Shown piece after piece: positions 25,410-35,496 of a stretch of 64,000 bases of DNA. A program made the position numbers and the translations under genes. Source of the DNA: Lithocarpus polystachyus (lineage: Eukaryota; Streptophyta; Magnoliopsida; Fagales; Fagaceae); NCBI GenBank assembly GCA_033629205.1, contig CM066162.1, positions 19,591,452 through 19,655,451 on the forward strand, written 5' to 3'. Within the stretch, counting starts at the first letter, position 1. The number at the start of each line of letters is the position of its first letter. The notes beneath the pieces are model-generated. The model worked only from the letters and a program-made list of their open reading frames with translations, made no database searches and was not told the DNA's origin.

Positions 25410-26442
25410 CTCTTATGGATCGTCAAGAAAAATGTGGCATGAAATTGTGTGTTAATTCATAATAATTTATTTATTTTTCATGTTATATGATGTTCATAAC
25501 AACAACCTTGCTAATTAAAATGGTCTTGCATGTTGTTGCTTAAAAATATTTTTACAGATTAAAAAAAGGATATAATTTACAGTTCATTGGTGACAAAGTC
25601 ACAGAATTCATCATTGAGTTTAAGGGTCCCAAAGACAGTAAGTTCAATTTTTATTTTTATTTCCATAAATTGTTGTATCATCATCATATAAATTAAAATT
25701 TTGGATTTAAAAAATATAAAAATGATAATTTTTACTTCATTTTCTTATTTACTTCCTTTAGGTCTTTATCAATTGGGATTTGTTTGGAAAATCCGCGCGG
25801 ACCTTGAAGAAGGATATCCAAACAAACCATAGCTAGTCATCAACTTTGTAGACAAAATTTTCACCCAAATATTGACATCGAGTAAGAATTTTATTTTAAA
25901 TATACAATTATATTTTAAATAAAGTTAACATTTTTTTTACTAATGAGCTTTACTTTCATCATTTTGATTTTAGTCCTGGGTTCATATGTGTGGATGCATT
26001 GGAAATTGAAAATTGGAATTCAGACTTTGGTAATATATATGGATATAGATGATTTCATAAATTTTAGAAGTTTTAATTTAACTTTGTTTTCTTTAAAAGC
26101 GATTTTATTTTTTAAATTTAACTTTGTTTGGCATGTGAGTTGCAGAACTGGAACATGTTTTTGAGTTCGTGATCCTTCAGATTTTACTCCAACCAAATGT
26201 GAAAGATCCCTATAATTTTGAGGCTGCTGATTTGTACGTCCGAGACCTAAAGGAGTACAAAGAAAAACTTGAAAGTAATTTTCTTTTTTATTTTAGTCAA
26301 AAAAAATTTAATAAAAAAGTTTATCTAATTACATTAATTTCTTTCTATATTTATAATTAAAATAGTGAGTTATCACTGACTTAAAAATTTATAATTCTTG
26401 TAGGTTATTGCTACTAGCATGCTAGGCCCATTTGATGGTTGA
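25410..26442 (+). pseudogene. Ubiquitin-conjugating enzyme E2 (UBC4/5/6, UBE2H-like) pseudogene
   Basis: Exon-like blocks at about 25410-25447, 25558-25637, 25762-25893, 25974-26029, 26146-26274 and 26404-26442 are separated by GT/AG introns. Their translations follow an E2 in order: EFIIEFKGPKDS, FVWKIRADLEEGYP, an HPNID-like piece, GFICVDALEIENW carrying the active-site cysteine, VFEFVILQILLQPN, and a C-terminal YC..HARP. The match is to the UBE2H-type class (UBC4/5/6 in Arabidopsis). It is broken by an in-frame TAG at 25830-25832, a frameshift about 30 bases later and a TAG in the last exon. Intact splice sites show it is a decayed duplicated gene, not a retrocopy. The active form would move ubiquitin from E1 to substrates. 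Confidence 0.75.
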
Positions 26443-26976
26443 TTGGAGAGTATTATCAGGAGATGATTTGGTCATATTTTCTAAACTAATAAATGACTTA
26501 TTAGTACCCGTTTGGATAGTGCTGAAAAGCACTGTGTTTGTGTCTGCGTCTGCATTTTTTTTTTTTTTTTTAAGAAGCACGTTTTAGCAAAATTTATGCT
26601 TTTCCAGTGGGTTTCATGCACTATTCACGAGACCCACAAACCTCTTTTTTCAGCTTAATTTCTTTCTATATTTATAATTGAAATAGTGAGTTATAACTGA
26701 CTTAAAAATTAATAATTCTTGTCGGTTATTGCTACCAGCATGCTAGGCCCATTTGATGGTTGATTTGAGAGTATTATCAGGAGATGATTTGGTCATATTT
26801 TCTAAACTAATAAATGACTTAGTACCCGTTTGAATAGTGCTGAAAAGCACTGCGTCTGCGTCTGCATTTTTTTTTTTTTTTTTTTGAGAAGCACGTTTTA
26901 GAAAAATTTATGCTTTTCCAGTGGATTCCATGCACTGTTTACGAGACCCACAAACTTCTTTTTTCAGCAAAACTTT
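26335..26976. repeat. 321-bp tandem duplication
   Basis: The segment beginning TTAATTTCTTTCTATATTTATAA (about 26335) recurs 321 bases later (about 26656) with few differences. Each unit carries the last exon of the E2 pseudogene and the left part of a MITE whose internal T run differs in length. Confidence 0.85.
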
Positions 26977-27097
26977 CATTAAAAATGGATCCTACGGCAC
27001 TATTTACACATTTAAAAATTATTTAAAAATTATTTTGCTACAATGTTTTCAGTTTTTAGTTTTTAGCAAAATAAGCGGTATCTAAACACACTCTAAA
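26826..27097. mobile_element. MITE-like element
   Basis: It begins CCCGTTTGAATAGTGCTGAAAAGC and ends AAGCGGTATCTAAACACAC, an imperfect inverted pair. A truncated copy of its left half lies in the preceding duplication unit (26507-26650). Non-coding. Confidence 0.5.
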
Positions 27098-27103
27098 TAT
27101 CCG

Positions 27104-27412
27104 TTTGGAAACAGCTTATTTAGCTGAAATTGAAAACTTTTTGTTGAAAGTATAGTGGATAAAAGTAAAAGTTAACAGGACTCATAAATAGGACAAAAAA
27201 GTGTAGTGGGACCCATAGATAGTACCAAAATAAGTAGTATCCAAACACATTTGGAAACAGCATATAGCTAAAATTGAAAACTTTTTGCTAAAAGTATAGT
27301 GGATAAAGGTAAGTTAGCAAGACCCATAGATAGTACCAAAAAGTGTAGTGGGGCCCATAAATAGTCCAAAAATAAGCTGAAATTTTCAGCTTGTTTCAAA
27401 TGGACACTTAAT
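27104..27412. mobile_element. One or two overlapping MITEs
   Basis: The left end CCGTTTGGAAACAGCTTATTTAG pairs with AATAAG(T)...ATCCAAACAC at 27235-27250, and the motif then repeats (27250-27412) to end TTTCAGCTTGTTTCAAATGGAC. Repeated internal AAGTATAGTGGATAAA and GGGACCCATAGATAGTACC mark two related units joined end to end. Confidence 0.5.
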
Positions 27413-27667
27413 AGTAGTTATAAATTTATAATAATACATATACTAATTTTGGGAGTCAGAGACCCAAGTTTAGTATCATGATTGTCTTAGTATTTTAAGC
27501 TAGCTATTGATAACTTTGATTGTTCTTGAAGTAATGGTGATATGAACTTATTTAAGTGGAATGAGAATTCATAATAAACTATTAATAACTTTTGTTGTCT
27601 CGCCGTAATTAATTCAATCGGTATCTAGCAACTTTAGAACTAATATATGTGATTTTCTTCAAACTAA

Positions 27668-27887
27668 TATGGGTGTATTTGGATATTGCTTATTTGCTGA
27701 AAACTAAAAACTTATTGTTGATGTAACAAAATAATTTTTAAAGGTTTGAATAGTGTCGTGGGACCCAAAAATGCATTAATATGCGTGTTTTTGTATTTTT
27801 GGCTGGGTTGTAAACAATTCCGTGGGACGCAGCCAAAAACGCAAACGCTAAAAACGCACATTGGCCGCTATCCAAACTCACACTATA
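27668..27887. mobile_element. MITE-like element
   Basis: GTGTATTTGGATATTGC at the left and GCTATCCAAACTCACAC at the right form imperfect terminal inverted repeats around about 200 non-coding bases. Confidence 0.55.
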
Positions 27888-28475
27888 TGTGATTTGGAGC
27901 ATAATGATGCGTTCAATAATACAGCAATGCACCCCTTTCCCCAAAAATAATAATTAAAAAAATTCCCATTAGAGTTTGGCCGAGCTTTTACCTAAACTAT
28001 TGTAACTTAACTGAAATCTCATAATCTTTCTAAATTTCTAATAGAGACATCCCTATTCTTTTAAATTCTTAATATATATATATATATCTGTGTATGTGTG
28101 AGACAAAGTTTTGACCAACTAGATTGTCTATTAGTGGACAAGGCCCAGTTAGGGATGACCATGGGCCAGGTTTAGATTAGATATGCATAAATCCGACCCA
28201 AGAGTTTTACCCTTGATACTTGAAACCCAAAACTCGATTACCACCTGTACCCAAAGTTGTTGCTTGTGGATGCAAAGACCCAACCTGAATCCTTTTTTTT
28301 TTTTTTTTTTTCTATTTTATTTTGCCTTTAATTTTAAAAATAAATAAATAAATTGTAAGTTTAAAACATGATTTTCTATCCAAACCTTTTTAAACTAAAA
28401 ACTAATTTTCTTAATATTTTTTTAATGGATGTATAATTTTTTTTTCCCATTGGTTCACATCATGGAATGTTAGGG

Positions 28476-28555
28476 GATAATATTGTGCTCAGGTACCTAG
28501 CTAATAGGATACAATGATAATATTGTGCTCAGGTACCTAGCTAATAGGATACAAT
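28476..28555. repeat. 40-bp direct tandem duplication
   Basis: The unit starting GATAATATTGTGCTCAGG occurs at 28476-28515 and again at 28516-28555 with no difference seen. Confidence 0.9.
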
Positions 28556-29345
28556 GAAAATCGAGTGAGTTTAAACTTTAAATTAATAACTACACAGGGA
28601 GAGATAAAGCCAATCTCTTTAACAGAGTAGTTTAAAATAAGCATTCCATTTGCCATTACATATGTAGAGCACCATTGAAAGTATGTTATCACCAACCAGC
28701 TCGTCAAAATTAGCTTTGCATATGGCCAAAAAGGAACCCTGCCACATAGATTTACAAAATTCAACCTGAGCTAAGGCTACTACAAAAACAATTCTGTGTG
28801 AAATTTGTGAATTAAACCAATTCGAATGCTTAATAGTTAATACAATTTGGTACATAACATAAAAAGATAAAAACAGTTACACACGCCTTATTACACAAAC
28901 ATTTATTTGAACTAATGTCGTGAATTAAAAACATGATTTCAAATTTAAAATCGTATCCTTAACTCACGATTTTAGTTCCAAAAATGGATGTATAATAGAG
29001 CGTGTAACAAACACTACCCTATCATAAAATCCTTACCGTATAATGATAGTCCAAGTCTAACACCAAATTTTCCTAACGTAGTAGTTCGATTAGAGAGTTC
29101 TACAAAACTACCAAAATTAACAAAAAATTAAAACATTTGATGCTCTGCTGAAACAGCATAACAACATAATGCTAATTAATCTTCAAATTTAGTGTGGTCT
29201 CAGATTTTTTTTAGAAGATCAAGATCTGAATCAAGAATTAGAAAGAATCACCAAAAAAAAAAAAAAAAAATAGAATCAGACAAAAGTCACAAAACCAAAA
29301 CAAAGTTACAAAATCCAGAATTTATCAAACAAATCACAAAGAGCT

Positions 29346-29640
29346 CTACATTCTGTCATCTTCACCCTTCCTAGACTCACCCCCACCAGCCTTGCCCTTC
29401 TCAGTCTTGTTCCACCAGAAGGCAGAAGCAAATTGTCCAAAGAAAGAAGATTGCTTAGTTGACGACTTAGCCTCCAGTCTCTCACACACTTCAAGTATTT
29501 TTAAAGTCCTCGCATCCAACTTCTGGGAGGTTTCAAGTGCTTTCTGGGAGGTTTCAAGCCCCTGAGTAGTCTTTTCATCTTGCTGTTTTGAACTTTTATA
29601 AGACCTCCATGCCAATATGACTGCATAAACTACGCTAACG
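29346..29640 (-). CDS. Unidentified small coiled-coil ORF, 5' end not resolved
   Basis: An open minus-strand frame of about 98 codons ends at 29346 and is bounded upstream by a stop. It starts with a hydrophobic stretch (TTIVSVVYAVILAWR) and continues with a heptad-like region (QGLETSQKALETSQK, LKILEVCERLEAK) and a Gly/Lys-rich tail. Only non-ATG starts lie before the hydrophobic part, so an upstream exon or loss of the 5' end is likely. Composition looks protein-like but I recognise no family. It could be a membrane-anchored coiled-coil protein fragment or a pseudogene. Confidence 0.35.
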
Positions 29641-29931
29641 ATTGTCGTTTCAAACTCTCTTTCTTTGTATTATTTTCTAAAATATTCATACCATCCTCCT
29701 TCAGATTGGTTGTCCTCAAATATAGTAAATTTTATTTGTGGTTTTGGGATTTGGAAGGTGGTTGAGTGGTTGATGTAAATATTTTATTGGTTCAGTGCTA
29801 CCATTCAACACTTAAGCTTAACTTTCAATTAGTTGGGAAGTATTTCAATTCCATAAATGTATATTAGTCATTGTTGTGATTTATATAGATTTCAATACTT
29901 TTTTTCAGGATGTTTCTCACATATGTTATTA

Positions 29932-29933
<2 letters not shown>

Positions 29934-29982
<49 letters not shown>
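29934..29982. repeat. (ATT)n microsatellite
   Basis: About 16 consecutive ATT units. Confidence 0.9.
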
Positions 29983-31284
29983 GGTGACATCCATTTGCAC
30001 GATCATAGTAAAAAATGATTTCTATTCAATACAAATTCTTATTAATTTAAATACTACTTTGACATTGTTCTATATATTACAGTTCTCATTTTTTTGTAAT
30101 TGTGCTTTTTTTTTTCCATCCCTTCTATCTGCTACACTTTTTATCATTTTATTTTTCATAAATATCTTATAAAGTTTTTCTTTGGTTTATGATGTGGTTC
30201 CCTCTCCTCCAAACTAAACATGAAAGTGTTGCGTGTCATATTTGGAGTTATTAGTACTTGAAATAGGACGGATTTTTCAATAATCGTTGAGATTTGAAAA
30301 TTCTCTTTAATTTTAAATATTAAGGTAGATTTATTAACTTTTTTTTTCTTCTAAAACACAAAAAACCGGGTGAAGCACGTTCAACAATAAGTACTAAGAA
30401 AAATTGAAAATGCATATGAATTACAGTAATTAACTACCTAACCACCACCATTCTATATATCCTTGTGTATTAGGTAATGAATAACTAATGTATTTATTCA
30501 CATGTTTCCTAAAAAAAAAATTATTTATTTACATTTAATGTCCTAGTCTCCTTATAAAAAAAAAATTAAAATAATCCATGCTCTACCGCAGCCCAGCCCA
30601 CCTTCACTGCACTGTGCTCATTCCTGTTTCCAATATATACTAACACACTTGATTGTCCAAATTGATTATTAGTAATATTATTTACCAATAAATTAAACGG
30701 GCTTTCATATTAATTTTTAACATATATTTCATTTTAAAAATGAATATATATTTAATTTCTAAACGTTATTATTATTCTCTCAATAATTTATAGAACTGAA
30801 TTTGTATATTTTACTAAATTTATTTAGTTTGCTAGTTATCGCGACCTAGCTAGTCGCAAAATGGTCGTGAATTGCTTTGTCAGCACTTTGATCTAGTTCT
30901 TCTGCCTTGCTTTATATTAGGTTATTTTATACTCAAATCTCTCTTTCTTACCATGCACAACACTCATAGAATGTATGTGTTTGCACTATCACAATGATCT
31001 AAAAAATATAAAAAAAATTAGAGTAGTGTAGTTTGTGACATTGTTGCTGGTCGCAAAAAGGTTGCGACTTGCCTAGTCATGCACTTTGATTAGAGAAAAT
31101 GGGTGGGTTTTGATCGGTTTCTTAATAAGGGGAGAAGATAATTTTGGCCTAAAGACCAAACTAACTAGCGAGTCTAGATGCCAAATATTAAGAAATAAGT
31201 AAAAAAATTCAATTGTAGTGGATAATGAGTGTCTCGCCTATCTATTTGACGTCGATTTGTTGGAGACTAGTGTGCATAGTAGTG

Positions 31285-31324
<40 letters not shown>

Positions 31325-31563
31325 TAAAATAACTATGTATTCATCATTCATTTTTTAATGTTCAATTAAATTAATTTATATTAGTGATACACTTAAAACA
31401 ATTGATTATTCTATATATAGGGAGATAGTGGAGAAGGGGAGAGGGAAGTAGGATTAGGGATTCAAATCATACCATGGATATGGGGCACCAAAAAAAAAAA
31501 AAATTACTTATTGAACAATAAAAAGGAAAAGAAAAGAAAAAACAATGACTATCACTTGAACCC

Positions 31564-31685
31564 CATACTAAGTTTCCTATTAGATGATAAGATAAAATTG
31601 ATACACTGCACACACATATAATTCCATACTAAGTTTCCTATTAGATGATAAGATAAAATTGATACACTGCACACACATATAATTG
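31564..31685. repeat. 61-bp direct tandem duplication
   Basis: The unit beginning CATACTAAGTTTCCTATTAG is repeated with a 61-base period and no difference seen across the unit. Confidence 0.9.
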
Positions 31686-31689
31686 TATT

Positions 31690-31856
31690 TATTGTGAGTT
31701 CTAATTAGCCCAACTAGTAAAGTCTCTAATGATTGAATAAGAGATGTGGGGTTCAATCCCTACCTACACCAAAAACTGCTTGGTGTCTTGGTTCGATGAT
31801 AAAAAGTTATCATCATAAGCGAATGTCATTAGTTGAAACTATCTAAAAAAAATAAA
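31690..31856 (+). mobile_element. tRNA-derived SINE
   Basis: TTAGCCCAACTAGTAAAGTCTC (A-box type) and GGGGTTCAATCCCTACC (B-box type) are followed by a unique body and an A-rich tail. TGTATTT occurs on both sides and may be the target duplication. Partial copies of the 3' half are at 22960-23010 and 23590-23655. Confidence 0.65.
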
Positions 31857-31870
31857 TGTATTTGCAAATA

Positions 31871-31905
<35 letters not shown>

Positions 31906-32788
31906 ATGTGGCTCATTAATCATTAATTACTAATATAGTTTTATTTTATTTTCATATAATTTTTAATTAAGTCATAGCAACATAATACAATTAATGTTAG
32001 TTTGTGTGTACTATATGTTGTAAAATGAATATATTTTTGTCATGTGCTCACTAATTATTAATATTGTTTCGCTTTATTTACATGTAGTTTTTAACTAATT
32101 TGTGGATCGCAGTGGTATATCATATACTATATAATAAAAAGTGGACATCAAATCTTACTATACATTATGTTTGTGAGAAATGGCTCAATATATGTATCTA
32201 TTCTAACTCTATGTCATAAATTTAATGTGTTTGTGTTTTGTATCTCGTCATTAATTAATATAGTTTCAATTTTTTACGTATTATTTTTAATTAAGCGATT
32301 CATAGTAGAAACATAATATTAGTGTATAATTTTTTTAAAAAAATTTACCAAATAATTGTTTTATGGAATTTATATTGTATAACTTAAAACTTTTTTTTTG
32401 GCGTATAAAATCAACTTAAAACATTAAGCAAAACCCAAATTGAATAAAGAAAAGTAAAAATCTAAAAGAAAAAAGTTAAAACCACAAAATATTTTACAAA
32501 TTGATGATGTGGTAGGTAGTTATTGGTAACTAAAAATATAGTGTTAATAATGGACCTAGATGAGAATCAATTTGTCACATTAACAATTTATAAAAATGTT
32601 GTAAAATAGTTTGTCCCGTAAGATAATTCAAGATATACTATCCAATATCCATGCATTCAGCAGTCCCAAACCAAACGGGAATCCAATATGATTTCGATCT
32701 TGACAGTATCTTTAACTTCATTTATAATCCATGTTTGCATACACATGTGATACGTGATATTGTAGGATCAATTTCAACGGTACTAGAC

Positions 32789-33578
32789 TTGGTGACCAGT
32801 TCAAGTACATGTTACTTGTTTGTTTTATTTTAATCGACATATGTGTTTGTAATTTATTTTTTTCATTGATTTCTTATAGAAAATTTTGGAATTCATCTTT
32901 CTGATAACCATGGTTTGATTTAGTGTTTTGGTCTTACATAAACAATATTAGAATTTAGAAAAAAAAAAAAAACTGATAATTGCTTTGATACTTTAAGGTA
33001 TGGTTGTGGCTTTAGCCTACATAATTTTAGCAATCTTTATGACTTGAATTTAATTGTTAAATTAATTTTCAAATTTTAAAATCTAATTTACAAGTTTTTT
33101 GCTTCTTTTTTTTTCCCTCTGGTTTTATACTTGGGTGCTTAGGCGTGCACTAAACCTAACCTGTGTCCCTTGGATTAAGCCCTCTTCAAAGGTAGGTTGT
33201 GCTAACAGTGAGACCCCAAGCCAAGGTTCCCTACATATTATGATCAAGATTCCCTTAGTTTTGCAGGAAATCAATTCTTAGATTTATAAAAATCCTTTTT
33301 TAAGTTTTGTTTTATGAAAACAAATTTGTTTTTTTAAATGTTGTACTTGTACCCACTGATTTTAGTTATGATTTTTCATAGGTTTGATGAATTTTTTTTT
33401 AAAAAATTTTAATTGGGCTTTTTAGGTATTCCATTGACTACTTATGCATGCATGTATGTTAAATACACTTTTTTTTCTTTTTTTAATTTTATGTTAAATG
33501 GATTTCAGATTGTTTATCTAACTAGTACCCTGCGGCCCTGTTTGTCATGTTAGAGTGTTTGTTGGGCACCAAATTTCA
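32789..33578 (-). mobile_element. Extra leader (PBS plus 5' untranslated) copy outside the 3' LTR
   Basis: This 790-bp block matches 45655-46442, which lies inside the element between the 5' LTR and gag. It includes the PBS-like site next to the LTR (33557-33571). Normally host DNA would follow a 3' LTR, so the block is a remnant of a second element unit. The match stops abruptly at about 32789. Confidence 0.75.
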
Positions 33579-34965
33579 TGTTGAAACAATACTGATTAAT
33601 TTTGTAAAAGTTCTTGCAAATGTGTGTGAAGGTCCTTTTTGGACAGTGTCCAAGCCCAAGTAGAAGCAAGGACCCTGGGCCTTTTAATTGTTGTTTTAAA
33701 AGACTGGGTTTGGTTCACCGTAGCTAAATGAGCCGATTACAAACCAGGTGGTGCACAGAGCAGGAATCCTACAATACATACATACTAGCAAACAAGGAAT
33801 ATATATATATATGCATGGAACATCCAGAAACAGTAAAGGAGCAATGTGATAAATAAAGATACAAAATAAACGTTAAGGATGCCTAAAGCAATATGAGATA
33901 TTTCATTACTTTCTTATTTGTGTATTGTAATATGCTCACTAAGACGTGTTACAAGGTCCAAATAAGCTAAAAAATTACAAAGTTTGAATTCCTTTGAATC
34001 TAAGTATGCTCTATAGTGGTTGTTTTAGGATACCGGGCGATATTCTCCTTTCTTTTGCTACTTTTTTTTGAATCTTTTATAGAGTTTTCTCAATGATTCT
34101 ATTCTAATTCACTATTTTCTGAATACTGCTTCACTATTGGCTGCTTCCCCATTTTATAGTGTCATCCTAGGGTTCCGGGGTACCGCTAATTCCCCTCCTT
34201 TGCTCCCTTAGGTACCAGAGCCAATGTTGTGCCAGCAACTTTGGTGGCTGGTCCCTTCCTTGTTTCTCATAATTTTCTTCTTTTGGTGTTTTTTCCCAAA
34301 AAGCCTCTTGCTGACTTTCCATTCTGGGGTGTCCCTCGAGAGCTGACTTCTAATCTCTCTTCCTTCAAGGCTTTTAAACCTCATCTTTTCAAACTCAGAT
34401 TTTTGGTTGCCTTTCCTTTTGTCGTTTTTCCCAAGTGAGCCGATTCCATTCCTGCCAGGTTGAAAGTTTTCCCAACTACTTCCTTTCATATTTCTTCTTT
34501 CTGGGCTCCTCGAGGTACCAGCCCCTTGTTTATGAATTGTTAGTCTTCAAGCTTTCTGGTTCCTTTCTGCATCATTGGGTGGCTAATAAGGACGTATCCG
34601 TTCTTCGTTCCTTGTGTTTCTTAGCACTCCTTTTAAGTTGTCTTAATCTCATCTTAGCTTTGCTGCACGTCCTGAGGACACTGAGCTCTTGGCAGCCTCC
34701 GGGTATCCTGACCCAGTTCTTACCATTGGACTCCCTTTTTACTTTCTGATCTTGGCAAGTTGGGCTTTTTCCTTTCTTCCCTTCATTTCATGGGTCCTAA
34801 GGCCTATCCCTTCGTGGGTTTTTGGATTAAATCTTTTTAATGGATTTGGGCCTACCATCTTTTTTTTTTCTTGTTATGAGCTCAAGCCTTTTATTATTAT
34901 TTTCAATGGAGTTCACCCATTATGCTATTTTAGGCCTTGGTGTTATAACTTTTTAGACCTCAACA
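33579..34965 (-). mobile_element. 3' LTR of Tat-type retrotransposon
   Basis: In element orientation it runs TGTTGAGGTC...TTTCAACA, with TGTTGA/TCAACA short inverted ends. It aligns over its length with 46443-47864, with scattered mainly C/T and G/A differences and a few small indels. About 8% differences were counted by eye over one 330-bp stretch, so the insertion is old. Long open frames in it are not conserved in full between the two LTRs. Confidence 0.9.
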
Positions 34966-34981
34966 TTTAGCCCCCAGAGCT
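34966..34981 (-). other. Polypurine tract
   Basis: On the minus strand CTCTGGGGGCTAAA directly precedes the TGTTGAGG start of the 3' LTR, the position where second-strand priming occurs. Confidence 0.55.
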
Positions 34982-35496
34982 CGTGGGTTGCCTGCACCCA
35001 CGCGTGAGTAGACTAGAGCCTTAATTTCTGTAGGAATTACTTTTTCACAATCTTAATAAACCTCAAGGTTCCCCCTCTTCTTCCTTCAGGGTCCTGTCTT
35101 TCCTACTACTTTCGGGTATCCTAGTTTTCTTTGCGTGTTGCACTTCCTTCCTTTTGTAACTCCCCCCCCCCCCCTTTGCATGGGACGTGGCAGTTGAATT
35201 TTGGAATGAAAACTTCCTCCACCCACTTTTCACGTTCCCTGTAACTCCCATTAATAACTGCCAATAACTCTCTTCTTTAAAATTGAATTTTGGCAACTGG
35301 CGTGCCTTTCCATATATTGTCTTTTCTAACTGCTCTTTGCGCCATTATTGCAGTCACTTCATACTTTCTTTTCACCTCCCAGAGTCTTCTATTCCCAAGC
35401 TTATCTTTTTCCTTACAGTTAGTTTGTTTCTCCGTTTTCTTCTTCTGTGTTCTTCATTCCCTCGACTTCCCTATTTCCTAGTACATTTGCTGTTCT

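Larger units (their letters stand above)
29641..32788. other. Intergenic, repeats only
   Basis: Holds an ATT microsatellite, AT runs (31286-31319, 31875-31900), a 61-bp tandem duplication and a SINE. No gene seen. Confidence 0.6.

Noticed and set aside
28537..28855. Two overlapping minus-strand frames of 75-78 codons
   Set aside because: Different frames over the same DNA, no motif; may be an unrecognised repeat.
29934..29982. CRISPR-like regular repeat
   Set aside because: It is a plain ATT microsatellite in a plant genome.
32651..32833. 60-codon frame beside the retrotransposon as a host exon
   Set aside because: Crosses the breakpoint at 32789 into element leader sequence, no splice support and no known domain.
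34229..34970. Plus-strand frames within the left LTR as genes
   Set aside because: The matching positions in the right LTR are not open over the same length, so these are chance frames.
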